Source of the DNA: an uncultured Oscillochloris sp.
Lineage (GTDB): Bacteria > Chloroflexota > Chloroflexia > Chloroflexales > Chloroflexaceae
Assembly: GCA_903887465.1 (NCBI GenBank)
Contig: CAISPW010000084.1
Span: 1-39,524 of the forward strand
DNA length: 39,524 nucleotides
Direction: 5' to 3'
In this document: positions 1-8,199 of the stretch, in pieces
Numbering within the stretch: position 1 is the first letter of the stretch
Layout: every line of letters starts with the position of its first letter
Position numbers and translations under genes: made by a program
Notes under the pieces: model-generated
The model's input: the letters and a program-made list of their open reading frames with translations, nothing else
Databases searched by the model: none
What the model was told of the DNA's origin: nothing

Positions 1-1416
1 GAGAGCCGCACGGTCGAAGCCGAATCGCTCGCAGACAACGTTAGGGATGGCTCTGAGCAGATGCGGCAGATCGAGGATGCCTTTCAGTTCGTTGGAGACG
101 CTGTTGAGCATCGCCAAGCGACGAGCATTCTGCTCAAGCTCATCTACCTTCTCTTGGAACACATCGGTCATGCGGTTGAACGCATCAACGAGCTGGCCGA
201 TCTCGTCTTTCCCCGTGCGGGGCAGCCGTTGGTCGAGATGGCCGTCGGCTACCGCCTGCACACCTCGCTGGATAATGCGGATCTGGCGAGTGAAGGAGAG
301 CGAGAGGAGCAGGCTGCCGACGCCGATGATCGCGGCGATCAGCACGAGCAAGATGACTACCTGGCTGCGTAGATGATCCTGGCTCTCGGCGATGCGCTGT
401 CCCGTGGCCAGGGCTGGCTCGATAATTTCGTTGGCTGGAATGACCATGCCCACGCTCCAGCCGACGGTGGTAATCGGCGCGTAGGCGATGTAGGTGGGCT
501 GGTCGGCGGCACCTATCGTCTCCACGCCGCTCTGGCGGTTGAGCATGTGCTGCACCAATCCACGCAGATTCTCGCTGGGCGACGTGAGCAGGTTCCCGGT
601 GCGGAAGGGTTCGTCCGCGTGCGCCTCCGCTGCCGCCATGTCGGGCTGCACAATCACGTTGCCCACCGTATTGAGCATAAAGGCGTAGCCGCTCTCACCG
701 ATGTCAACGGTAAGTAAATCCTGCTGGATCGTCTTCAGCAGCAGATCGAAGGCAACCACACCGATCAAGTTGCCCTGGCGATCATACAGCGGCGTGGCGC
801 AGGTGGTGATAAGAACACCGCTGTTCGCATCAATATAGGCATCGGTCCAGACGGTTGCTTTGGCCGCACGGGCCTTGGTATACCAGGGCCGCTCGCGTGG
901 ATCGAAGGGCGTGGCCGTCATGAGCGTGTCGATCATCGCGTCGTTACTGAAGGCGATCACGCCGCCCTGCTCCAAGCCGATGTAGCCGATACTCATCAGG
1001 GGGTTATGGCTAACGGCGGCATGGAGCAGCGGGATGAGGCGTTGGCTATAGGCCACCTGACTCGTGTACCTTGCCAGGAGTTCGGCGCTTGGCGCGGGGG
1101 CGATCCAGACCCGTGTGGCGTCGGGCGTGGGCTGCGGGCCACCGTAGAGGCCAGTGGCATAGGCGGCGATGCTCTCAACCTGCTGCTGAACCCCCGCAAG
1201 CGAAACATCGTAGAGATGGGCCTTCTCACGGACGCGCAGGGCCAGGGTCGACTCGGCCTGGGTTCGGAGGGCACTGGTGCCCTCTTCGACCGCCGTATCG
1301 CGGGCACGCGAAAGTTCCGTCAGCCCCAGCCAGCCCACAAGAACCAGGGGCGGGAGCGACATGCTGAGCAGGAGCAGTAGAATTTTCTGCTGGATGCGTG
1401 AACGGAAACGGAGCAT
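1..1416 (-). CDS. dCache-HAMP-GAF transmembrane sensor (3' end cut off by window)
   Basis: The frame stays open from the ATG at 1416 to the window edge (472 codons seen, C-terminal output domain missing). Domains in order: a first membrane segment at about residues 12-34, an extracellular dCache sensor at about 40-330 with the family hallmark PRERPWY near residue 170 followed by a W, a YID and a GVVAFD strand, a second membrane segment at about 353-375, a HAMP linker (DEIGQLVDAFNRM), then the beginning of a GAF domain at about 436. The R-x-W-Y plus downstream Y and D pattern resembles dCache domains that bind amino acids; that ligand is inference. The output could be a kinase, a GGDEF domain or a SpoIIE-type phosphatase; a methyl-accepting chemotaxis output is less likely because GAF follows HAMP. 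It is divergent from argS, with its own promoter just upstream. Confidence 0.85.
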   Translation of the reverse strand, partial: MLRFRSRIQQKILLLLLSMSLPPLVLVGWLGLTELSRARDTAVEEGTSALRTQAESTLALRVREKAHLYDVSLAGVQQQVESIAAYATGLYGGPQPTPDATRVWIAPAPSAELLARYTSQVAYSQRLIPLLHAAVSHNPLMSIGYIGLEQGGVIAFSNDAMIDTLMTATPFDPRERPWYTKARAAKATVWTDAYIDANSGVLITTCATPLYDRQGNLIGVVAFDLLLKTIQQDLLTVDIGESGYAFMLNTVGNVIVQPDMAAAEAHADEPFRTGNLLTSPSENLRGLVQHMLNRQSGVETIGAADQPTYIAYAPITTVGWSVGMVIPANEIIEPALATGQRIAESQDHLRSQVVILLVLIAAIIGVGSLLLSLSFTRQIRIIQRGVQAVADGHLDQRLPRTGKDEIGQLVDAFNRMTDVFQEKVDELEQNARRLAMLNSVSNELKGILDLPHLLRAIPNVVCERFGFDRAAL

Positions 1417-1464
1417 GGCCTGAGCCTGATGGGCCTTTCGTATCGGCAGGAGGTGTCTAACCCT

Positions 1465-1493
1465 ATCGTAACAGGGATGCGTCTTCACAACAA
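1465..1493 (-). promoter_or_regulatory. sigma70-type promoter for the dCache sensor gene
   Basis: On the minus strand TTGTTG (1493-1488) is followed after exactly 17 bases by TACGAT (1470-1465), about 50 bases upstream of the ATG at 1416. Prediction from sequence only. Confidence 0.45.
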
Positions 1494-1526
1494 TTGGAGA
1501 AGGTTAATGTCGGATGACAGGGTGAT

Positions 1527-1555
1527 TTGCGCCGCTCTGTGAAGGGCCTTATACT
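1527..1555 (+). promoter_or_regulatory. candidate promoter for argS
   Basis: TTGCGC (1527-1532), 17 bases, then TATACT (1550-1555), about 58 bases before the argS ATG. The -35 box is weak, the -10 box is good. Confidence 0.4.
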
Positions 1556-1613
1556 GGAGGCTCAAAGACTGCCAGATCCGTAATCGCGCCCCTGCGCGAT
1601 CTTGGGAGAGACC

Positions 1614-3335
1614 ATGGAGTACGCCCTCGAACGCTTCACCGCGCAGGTGAAGGCGGTGATCGCGGCGACGGGGCGAGTGGCCCCGGCCCTGATTGAGACG
1701 GCCACGCCGAAGTCAACGATTCCGGCTGATGTGGCCTTCCCGGCATTCCGCGCCGCGAAGGAGTTGCGTGTACCGCCGGCACAACTGGCTGCCGAGTTGG
1801 CTGTCGCGATAACCATTCCCGACGGCTCGCTGATCGGCAAGGTTGAGGCCGTCGGCCCATTTCTCAACTTCAGCATGCACCCGCAGCGCCTCGCCACGGC
1901 GGTGCTGGCCGAGATCGCCACTCGCGGCGATGGCTACGGTCGGCAGCCCGATGGCGTCGGCAAGACGGTTGTGGTCGATTATTCGGCCCCCAACATCGCC
2001 AAGCGCATGCACGTCGGCCATATCCGCAGCACGATCATCGGCCAGAGCCTGGTGAATATTTTTCGCGCCCTCGGCTATACGGTGGTTGGCGATAACCACC
2101 TGGGCGACTGGGGTAAGCAGTTCGGTGTGGTGCTGGCCTCGATTGCACTCTACGGCACGCCTGATGCCGAGGGCGAGACGGCCCTTGAGGAACTGGAGGC
2201 GCAGTACTCGCGCTATGCCGCCGCCGCCAAGGAGCAGCCCGAGTTGGACGAGGAGGCCCGGATCTGGTCACTGCGGCTTGAGCAGGGCGACCCGCACGCC
2301 CGCGCGCTCTGGCAGTGGTGTGTCGATCTGACCATGCACGCCGCCCAGCGCAACTACGACCGCCTGGGCGTGCATATCGACCACGCCTATGGCGAGAGTT
2401 TTTATGAGGATATGCTGCCCGGTGTGATTAGTGCGGCTCTGGAAAAGGGTGTAGCCTTCCGTGAGGATGGCGGCGCGGTGGTGATTGAGAACCTCGATAA
2501 CCTGTCCACTTTCCTGCTTCAACGTAGCGACGGCGGCACCCTGTATATGACCCGCGATGTGGCGACGGTGCTATTCCGCCTCACGGAGTTCCACCCGTCC
2601 CGGCTAATCTATGTGGTCGGTGAGCCGCAGGCTCTGCACTTGCGCCAACTCTTCGCCCTGACGCGGGCGATGGGCAATGCTCAGGGCGTCGATCTCACGC
2701 ATGTGGCCTTCGGCACGGTGTTCGACGCCAGTGGTCAGCCCCTCTCGACCCGGCGTGGTAACATGGTCTACCTAGAAAGCCTGCTTGACGAGGCGGTGGC
2801 GCGGGCGCGGGCGGTGGTGGAGAAGAAGAGCCCCGATCTGCCCGAGGACGAGAAGGCCGCCGTCGCTGAAGCGGTCGGTGTGGGCGCGGTGGTTTATAAC
2901 GATTTATACCAGGATACCAAGCGCAACATCACGCTGGACTGGGAGCGCATGCTGGCTACGGATGGCAACAGCGCCACCTACTTGCAATACTCGCACGCAC
3001 GCTGCCGCTCGATCCTGCGGCGGGCCGAGGCGGATGGCTCAGCCCCCTCCGACGCTTCGCTGCTGACTCACCCGGCGGAGACGAGCCTGATCAAGCACCT
3101 GGCCCGGCTGCCCGAGGCTCTGCGCGAGGCCGGAACGCGCTACGCGCCCTTTGTGATCGCCGACTGGTGCTACACCACGGCCCGTGAGTTCGGCGTCTTC
3201 TTCGAGCAGTGCCAGGTGCTCAAGGCCGAGAGCTCGGAGTTGCGTGCTGCCCGACTCTCCCTGGTCGCCGCCACCGCCCACGCCCTCAAGGTCGGCCTGG
3301 GCCTGCTGGGCATCCGGGCACCTGAGCGGATGTAG
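1614..3335 (+). CDS. argS: arginyl-tRNA synthetase
   Basis: Class I aminoacyl-tRNA synthetase that charges tRNA-Arg with arginine in the cytoplasm. The protein has 573 residues, normal for ArgS. Visible: an N-terminal Add1-like domain (about 1-100), the HIGH-type motif as HVGH (about 133-136) inside KRMHVGHIRST, the KMSKS-equivalent written as STRRGN (about 378-383) as usual for bacterial ArgS, and a C-terminal DALR anticodon-binding domain that ends with the typical LLGIRAPERM. A TTG at 1602 is in frame, but the ATG at 1614 is chosen because GGGAGAG lies just upstream. It is monocistronic here: divergent from the sensor gene, and followed by a large inverted repeat. Confidence 0.97.
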   Translation: MEYALERFTAQVKAVIAATGRVAPALIETATPKSTIPADVAFPAFRAAKELRVPPAQLAAELAVAITIPDGSLIGKVEAVGPFLNFSMHPQRLATAVLAEIATRGDGYGRQPDGVGKTVVVDYSAPNIAKRMHVGHIRSTIIGQSLVNIFRALGYTVVGDNHLGDWGKQFGVVLASIALYGTPDAEGETALEELEAQYSRYAAAAKEQPELDEEARIWSLRLEQGDPHARALWQWCVDLTMHAAQRNYDRLGVHIDHAYGESFYEDMLPGVISAALEKGVAFREDGGAVVIENLDNLSTFLLQRSDGGTLYMTRDVATVLFRLTEFHPSRLIYVVGEPQALHLRQLFALTRAMGNAQGVDLTHVAFGTVFDASGQPLSTRRGNMVYLESLLDEAVARARAVVEKKSPDLPEDEKAAVAEAVGVGAVVYNDLYQDTKRNITLDWERMLATDGNSATYLQYSHARCRSILRRAEADGSAPSDASLLTHPAETSLIKHLARLPEALREAGTRYAPFVIADWCYTTAREFGVFFEQCQVLKAESSELRAARLSLVAATAHALKVGLGLLGIRAPERM

Positions 3336-3414
3336 GAATGCGGAATGCAAAATGCAAGATGCGAGTTCATGTTAGGGACGCGGATTTTTTTAATTGTTCT
3401 ATTGCGGGTGATCT

Positions 3415-3487
3415 GTCACGCTGAGCGAAGCGAAGCGTCCCGGAATCCGTATCGCCCGCCGGGACGCTTCGCTTCGCTCAGCGTGAC
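3415..3487. repeat. 29-bp perfect inverted repeat with 15-nt loop
   Basis: Arms 3415-3443 and 3459-3487 are exact reverse complements. The arm contains the core GAGCGAAGCGAAGCGTCCCG, a self-similar GCGAAGC motif. It lies between argS and the PAS remnant. It may stop transcription as a strong hairpin but has no T-tract, so it is better seen as a dispersed palindromic repeat. Confidence 0.9.
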
Positions 3488-3522
3488 ATGACGCTGGGAT
3501 ACTTAAAAATTTCCGAGACCCT

Positions 3523-3822
3523 TAGTCGTTATGGTCAATCAACCCCGTGCGAATGGCGAAGCGCACCAGGCCAGCCACGCATCTGCGCCAAGGTCATGCC
3601 CAGGATGTGTTCCGCCGCCGGGTTGCACGCAATAATCTGGCCGTCAGCGGATTGATAGACCACGCCCATGGCCAAGGTCTCGAACAGAGACTGGTATCTG
3701 GACGCGCTCACCTGACGCGCAGCGATGGCCCGACGCCGGGCCGTCACATCTGCACCCACCAGGTACAGCCGCGATGCCCTGGTGTCCGGCAGCGCCACAC
3801 GAAGCGCCAATGCGGAAGCATA
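3523..3822 (-). pseudogene. scar: PAS sensor-kinase fragment joined to a LuxR/NarL C-terminus
   Basis: Directly after the dnaB stop, in the same frame, the minus strand encodes the end of one PAS domain (SRLYLVGADVTARRRA) and the start of a second (SLFETLAMGVVYQSADGQII, then NPAAEHILGMTLAQMRG). This is the usual interior of a multi-PAS histidine kinase, with no start region and no kinase domain. The frame then ends at 3535, while the next frame encodes AGLVRFAIRTGLIDHND and a stop (3523-3525), which looks like the last helix of a NarL/LuxR-type regulator. I read this as debris of two signalling genes fused by a deletion. A short expressed PAS protein from the TTG at 3810 cannot be excluded. 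Confidence 0.6.
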
Positions 3823-5154
3823 TCAATACCCCTCGGGAGCCCGGTAGCGTTCCAGGTTCTGGAAGCGCGTTGTGCGGGCCTCGAAGCGCAGCGGGACGAT
3901 GCCCAGCGGGCCGTTGCGGTGCTTCGCGATGTGGATCTCGGCGATGCCCTTTTTTTCCGTCTCTTTGTCGTAGAGTTCTTCTCGATAAATGAACATGACT
4001 ATATCCGCATCCTGCTCGATGCTTCCGCTTTCTCTCAGATCTGACAGCATTGGCACGTGGCTCTGGCGGCCCTCGACGGCGCGGGAGAGCTGGGAGAGGG
4101 CGATCACCGGGACGTTAAGCTCGCGGGCCAGAGCCTTGAGTCCCCGGCTGATCTCGGAGACCTCCTGGACGCGGTTGTCGCTACGGCGACCGGACATAAG
4201 CTGGAGATAGTCGATCATCAGCAGGTCGACGCCGGCCTCGGCGTGGAGGCGGCGGGCCTTGCTGCGCACCTCGTTAATGCTCAGGCCGGGCGAGTCCTCG
4301 ATATAGAACGGGATCTCGGAGAGCACGCCCATGCCCTCCAGGGCCAGATTAAGCTCATCGCCACGCAGGTTGCCGGTGCGCAGGCGCTGCATGTCAATGC
4401 CGGTGTGCATGGAGAGCATGCGCTGCACGAGCTGGTCGCGGCTCATCTCCAGGCTGAACACGCCGACGGTGCTATGGGAGTGGTAGGCCACGTTGTAGGC
4501 CAGGGAGAGGGCCATCGAGGTTTTGCCCACGCTCGGCCGGGCCGCCAGGATGATCAGGTCGCTGGGCTGGAGGCCGCCAGTGATCTCGTCAAGGTCGGTA
4601 TAGCCGGTGGAAACGCCGACCACGTCGCCACGGCGCTCCTGGAGCGTCTCGATCTGGGTGAAGAGGGCGTTGACGATCTTCCCGATGTGGACGAAATCCT
4701 GGGTGCCACGGCGCTGCGAGACGGTGAAGAGCTGGGCCTCGGCCTTATCGAGGGTAGCCTCCAGGGTCTCGCTCTCATCGTAGCCGAGGGCGGAGATCTT
4801 GCCGCCAACCTCGATCAGCTTGCGCAGGACAGCGGTGCGCTCGACGCTGCGGGCGTAGTACTCGACGTGGACGGCGGTGGGCACCTCGGCGAGCAACTCG
4901 CCGAGGAAGGAGAGGCCGCCGACCAGGTCGATGCGCTCCTGGCGACGCAGCTCGGTAGCCACCGTGGTGAGGTCGGGGGGTTCACGGCGTCCGTAGCATG
5001 CCAGCATGGCCTCGTAGACCATGGCGTGCTTTTCAAGGTAGAAATACTCGGAGGCCAGCCAGCCGGCCACGGCCACGATTGCCTCGCGCTCAAGCAATAT
5101 CGACCCGAGGGTGGCCCGCTCGGCCTGAAGATCAAATGGTACGGAGCGTTCCAC
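3823..5154 (-). CDS. dnaB: replicative DNA helicase DnaB
   Basis: Hexameric 5'-3' helicase that unwinds the replication fork and recruits primase. 443 residues, typical length. An N-terminal DnaB domain (about 5-110, starting PFDLQAERATLGSIL) is followed by a RecA-like ATPase domain with Walker A ARPSVGKTS (about 205-213), Walker B LLMIDYLQLM, the switch region SQLSRAVEGR and the arginine-finger region KHRNGPLG. The first Walker A residue is Ala instead of the common Gly. The start is a GTG at 5154 with GAGAGG six bases upstream. It follows rplI on the same strand, the conserved rplI-dnaB neighbourhood of bacteria. No intein is present. Confidence 0.97.
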   Translation of the reverse strand: MERSVPFDLQAERATLGSILLEREAIVAVAGWLASEYFYLEKHAMVYEAMLACYGRREPPDLTTVATELRRQERIDLVGGLSFLGELLAEVPTAVHVEYYARSVERTAVLRKLIEVGGKISALGYDESETLEATLDKAEAQLFTVSQRRGTQDFVHIGKIVNALFTQIETLQERRGDVVGVSTGYTDLDEITGGLQPSDLIILAARPSVGKTSMALSLAYNVAYHSHSTVGVFSLEMSRDQLVQRMLSMHTGIDMQRLRTGNLRGDELNLALEGMGVLSEIPFYIEDSPGLSINEVRSKARRLHAEAGVDLLMIDYLQLMSGRRSDNRVQEVSEISRGLKALARELNVPVIALSQLSRAVEGRQSHVPMLSDLRESGSIEQDADIVMFIYREELYDKETEKKGIAEIHIAKHRNGPLGIVPLRFEARTTRFQNLERYRAPEGY

Positions 5155-5238
5155 GGCGGCCTCTCGCTTTCCCCACTATGCACACACTCCGTCCCCGGCT
5201 TATCCCGATTCTCTCCCCATGTGGTCGCGAAACGCCGA

Positions 5239-5264
5239 TGTGCCGTGGCATATGCCACGGCACA
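5239..5264. repeat. 26-bp perfect palindrome between rplI and dnaB
   Basis: Two 13-base halves (5239-5251 and 5252-5264) are exact reverse complements with no loop; the centre reads GGCATATGCC. It sits in the 158-base gap between rplI and dnaB. It could be an operator, an mRNA processing hairpin or a dispersed repeat. Confidence 0.85.
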
Positions 5265-5312
5265 CCGGGTGATGCGTGTTCAGATAGGGCACCGACCGGG
5301 GGCGCGGCCCGC

Positions 5313-5819
5313 CTAGATCTGGGGCACGTCGCTATCGGAGGGGCCATCGTCGGCGGGGACGCCCTCGGACTCGACGATAATGTTCAGCGCCGGCTCAAGG
5401 TCGCCCAACAGGCGCACCTTCACCGTGTAGACCCCAGTGCGCTTGATCGGGTCTTCGAGGTCGATCTTGCGTCGGTCGATGTCGAGGCCGATCTGGGCCT
5501 TGAGCTTCTCGGCGATATCCACGTTCGTCACCGAGCCATACAGCCGGTCGTGTTCGCCGACCTTGACGACGAAACGCAGGGAGACACCGTTGATCCGCGC
5601 AGCCAGCGCCTCGGCGTCCTTGCGGCCCGCATCGGTGCGTCGGCGCTGGGCCGACATGCGCTCCTCGGCCTGGCGGATCTGGCCTCGGGTGGCCAGCACC
5701 GCGAAGCGCTTCGGGATCAGATAGTTGCGCCCAAACCCACCGGATACATCTTTAAGCTCGCCCGCCTTGCCGAGGTGCTCGACATCGCTGGTGAGCAGGA
5801 CTTTCATCTTCGCGCTCAC
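5313..5819 (-). CDS. rplI: 50S ribosomal protein bL9
   Basis: bL9 binds 23S rRNA with its N-domain and reaches across the subunit surface with a long helix, helping keep the reading frame. The N-domain shows KVLLTSDVEHLGKAGELKDV and GGFGRNYLIPKRFAVLAT, then a connecting helix (about 45-80), and the C-domain with the GSVTNVDIAE signature. The GTG at 5819 is chosen because AGGAG (5831-5827) lies seven bases before it; the classical Met-Lys-Val start would be the ATG at 5807, which is 19 bases from that ribosome site. From 5819 the protein has 168 residues, slightly long because of an acidic tail. Upstream rpsF, ssb and rpsR, often linked to rplI, are absent here. Confidence 0.95.
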   Translation of the reverse strand: MSAKMKVLLTSDVEHLGKAGELKDVSGGFGRNYLIPKRFAVLATRGQIRQAEERMSAQRRRTDAGRKDAEALAARINGVSLRFVVKVGEHDRLYGSVTNVDIAEKLKAQIGLDIDRRKIDLEDPIKRTGVYTVKVRLLGDLEPALNIIVESEGVPADDGPSDSDVPQI

Positions 5820-5867
5820 AGACCCACTCCTCAGGTTCATGGTATGGCCTTCAAGACAGCAGACGCT

Positions 5868-5897
5868 ATATTACCACAGGCCGTGCCACCCCGTCAA
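5868..5897 (-). promoter_or_regulatory. promoter for rplI-dnaB
   Basis: TTGACG (5897-5892), 18 bases, TAATAT (5873-5868) on the minus strand, about 50 bases before the rplI start. A good sigma70-type match. Confidence 0.55.
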
Positions 5898-5915
5898 TGT
5901 AGGTACGAAGGCGAT

Positions 5916-6070
5916 CAGGGCTGGTGCCACGTCGCTGGGGCTGCGCCCCAGACCGCGCGTTTGGTTGGTGTTTGGCGGCTTCGCCGCCAAACACCAACCA
6001 AAAAAAGATCTTTCGGGGGTGGCTTTGCCACCCCCAAACCCCCGCCGGAGGCGACGTTACATCAGCCCTG
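5916..6070. repeat. REP-like mosaic element, copy A
   Basis: About 155 bases bounded by inverted ends (CAGGGCTG at 5916-5923 and CAGCCCTG at 6063-6070). Inside, in order: a GGGGCTGCGCCCC hairpin (5937-5949), a 20-bp perfect stem with a TTC loop (5960-5979 and 5983-6002) whose tip is GGCGGCTTCGCCGCC, a run of A, a GGGGGTGGC-TTT-GCCACCCCC hairpin (6015-6035), and CCGCCGGAGGCG. The same modules recur near 7720, 8060, 11564, 15066, 22430 and 27062. It fills most of the gap between gltX and rplI. Confidence 0.8.
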
Positions 6071-6130
6071 GCAGGCGATCCAGGGCGGTTTGCCACGGCC
6101 TGGGAGTTGCGCCTCAGACCGCGCATTTGG

Positions 6131-7630
6131 CTACTCCAGCGCGATGGCGGCGGCGGCGATCCGGGCCATGGAGCGCTCGCGCCCGAGCGCGGCCAGAGTC
6201 TCGAAGAGCGGCGGGGCGACCGTGCGCCCGCTGACGGCCACGCGGATGCTGCCGAAGATCTGCCCTGGCTTGACGGCCATGCGCCCAACGAGGTCGCGCA
6301 GTTGTGCCTCAAGCGTGTCGGTCGCCCACACCTCGATACTGTTCAGGGCGGCGTGGGCGGCCCGCAAGACATCGGCGGTGCGCGCGGCGTCCATCTGCTT
6401 CTGGATGAGCAACTTCGGCTCGTAGGCGGGCAGATCCGCGAAGAAGAAGGCCAGCATCTCGGCGGCCTGCTGCAACTCCTCCAGCCGCTCGTGGACCAGC
6501 GGGGTCAACTGGGTAAGGTAGCTGAGATCCTCCGCGCGCGGCGGGTCGGCGACCATGCCCGCTTTGACCATATAGGGCATCAGCAGCTTGGCCACCTCGG
6601 CGGTCGGCAGGCTGCGGATGTAGATGCCGTTCATATCCTTCAGCTTGTCGGGGTTCCAGCGGGCGGGCGACGCCTGCACGCGGTCGATGGTGAAGCGCGC
6701 GACGATCTCGTCGCGGCTCATGATCTCGGTCTTGTCGTCGTAGCTCCAGCCCTGGAGGGCCAGGTAGTTGAACATGGCCTGCGATAGGTAGCCGCGCTCC
6801 CAGAAGCGGTTGGTCGAGACATCGTCCTTGCGCTTCGAGAGCTTGCCCTTGCCGTCCTGGCGCAGGATGTTGGGCACGTGGGCGAAGGTGGGCATGTGCC
6901 AGCCAAATGCCTGATAGAGCATGATGTGGTAGGGCGCGCTGGGCACCCACTCCTCGCCACGGATCACGTGGGTCACGCCCATCAGGTGGTCGTCCACCAG
7001 GTGCGCCAGGTGGTAGGTGGGCATGCCGCTCGTCTTCAGCAGCACGAGGTCGTAGAGGTCAGCGTTCGCGATGGTGATCTGGTCGCCGCCGCGCACCAGG
7101 TCACTGAAGCTGGTGGCACCATCGAGGGGTACCTTCAGGCGGATGGTGAAGGGCCTGCCGTTAGCCTCGGCCTCGGCGGTCTGCGCGGGAGTCCAGTCAC
7201 GCTCGGGGCCGCGAAAGCGGAAGCGCTCGGGGCGCTCGCCCTTGGCGGCCCATGCGGCGCGCATGGCCTCCTCGCCCTCGGGGGTCACGAAGCACTTGTA
7301 GGCGTGGCCGGAGGCCACCAGCGCGTCGGCGGGACCCTGGTAGATGCCCAGGGCCTTGCGCTCGGACTGGACGTAGGGCGCGTGGGGGCCACCCACATCG
7401 GGACCCTCGTCCCAGTTCATGCCGACCCAGCGCATCGAGGCCATAATATCGTCGGCGGCGTCCTGGACGAAGCGCTTCTCGTCGGTGTCCTCTAGGCGCA
7501 GGATGAACTGCCCGCCGTAGTGGCGGGCGAAGAGCCAGTTGAACAGGGCCGTGCGTACCCCGCCGATATGCAGGAAGCCGGTGGGGCTAGGCGCGAAGCG
7601 CACCCGCACGGGGCCGGTGATCTCTACCAT
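6131..7630 (-). CDS. gltX: glutamyl-tRNA synthetase
   Basis: Class I synthetase that charges tRNA-Glu, and possibly tRNA-Gln where an amidotransferase is used. About 499 residues, normal. The HIGH motif is HIGG (21-24) in PSPTGFLHIGGVRTALFN, and the KMSKS motif is KLSKR (about 261-265) followed by KDDVS. A C-terminal helical anticodon domain follows. The ATG at 7630 gives the conserved N-terminus (VRVRFAPSPTG soon after); an in-frame GTG at 7660 is only nine bases from the -10 box and is unlikely. It is separated from rplI by a repeat element and probably has its own transcript. Confidence 0.96.
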   Translation of the reverse strand: MVEITGPVRVRFAPSPTGFLHIGGVRTALFNWLFARHYGGQFILRLEDTDEKRFVQDAADDIMASMRWVGMNWDEGPDVGGPHAPYVQSERKALGIYQGPADALVASGHAYKCFVTPEGEEAMRAAWAAKGERPERFRFRGPERDWTPAQTAEAEANGRPFTIRLKVPLDGATSFSDLVRGGDQITIANADLYDLVLLKTSGMPTYHLAHLVDDHLMGVTHVIRGEEWVPSAPYHIMLYQAFGWHMPTFAHVPNILRQDGKGKLSKRKDDVSTNRFWERGYLSQAMFNYLALQGWSYDDKTEIMSRDEIVARFTIDRVQASPARWNPDKLKDMNGIYIRSLPTAEVAKLLMPYMVKAGMVADPPRAEDLSYLTQLTPLVHERLEELQQAAEMLAFFFADLPAYEPKLLIQKQMDAARTADVLRAAHAALNSIEVWATDTLEAQLRDLVGRMAVKPGQIFGSIRVAVSGRTVAPPLFETLAALGRERSMARIAAAAIALE

Positions 7631-7668
7631 AAATCCATATCTCCCGTCATCAAGACGCACTCCTGGCC

Positions 7669-7674
7669 ATTATA
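7669..7674 (-). promoter_or_regulatory. -10 box of the gltX promoter
   Basis: Minus-strand TATAAT (7674-7669), about 39 bases before the gltX ATG. No convincing -35 box at 16-18 bases. Confidence 0.4.
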
Positions 7675-7688
7675 TGCGAGAACCGCAG

Positions 7689-8199
7689 GGGCGAAGCATC
7701 GGCCCATGGATACTTTCAGGGCTGGTGCAGCCTCGCCTCCGGCGGAGGTTTGGGGGTGGTGAAGCCACCCCGAACGATCCTTCGCACTACCGCAAAAGAC
7801 GTTCATGCGCGGGGCGCACACCGCCGCGATGAACATGGTCGCTGATGCCCGGCTATCGGCTATCGGCTATCGGCTATTTTCACATCAGGCACCCTGTCGC
7901 GGCAAGGTTCGTCGGGGGGCTGAAGCCCCCGGCTAGGTCTACGACGGCCGCTGAAGCGGCCTCAGACATGCCGCTTCAGCGGCCGTCATCCACGTAGCCC
8001 GCCCGTTTACGGGCCGGGCGGCTGGGATGACCGCGTGACTTCTGCGGTAGTGCATCTTTACTTGTTGGTTTTTGGCAGCTTCGCCGCCAAAAATTCACAA
8101 AAAGCACGATCTGGGGCGCAGCCCCAGGGACGTGGCAACCGCCCTGCCGGATGGGTTGCGCGTGGGTATCGGCACCCTTTCGGGGCCGATGCTTCGCCC
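7689..8199. repeat. compound intergenic repeat block between gltX and the GGDEF gene
   Basis: This gap without genes is bounded by a 17-bp inverted repeat, GGGCGAAGCATCGGCCC at 7689-7705 and its complement at 8183-8199. Between them lie REP-like copy B (from CAGGGCTGGTGC at 7717 to about 7780), four tandem CGGCTAT heptamers (7850-7877), a GGGGGCT-GA-AGCCCCC hairpin (7915-7930), an 18-bp perfect inverted repeat with a 9-base loop (7943-7960 and 7970-7987), and REP-like copy C (about 8060-8150). No coding potential was seen. Confidence 0.75.

Noticed and set aside
4057-5316. 419-codon plus-strand frame
   Set aside because: Shadow of dnaB, which has all helicase motifs on the minus strand.
5960-6007. 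Intrinsic terminator
   Set aside because: The strong stem is followed by A rather than T on the plus strand, and on the minus strand the T-run precedes the stem; it is a dispersed repeat.
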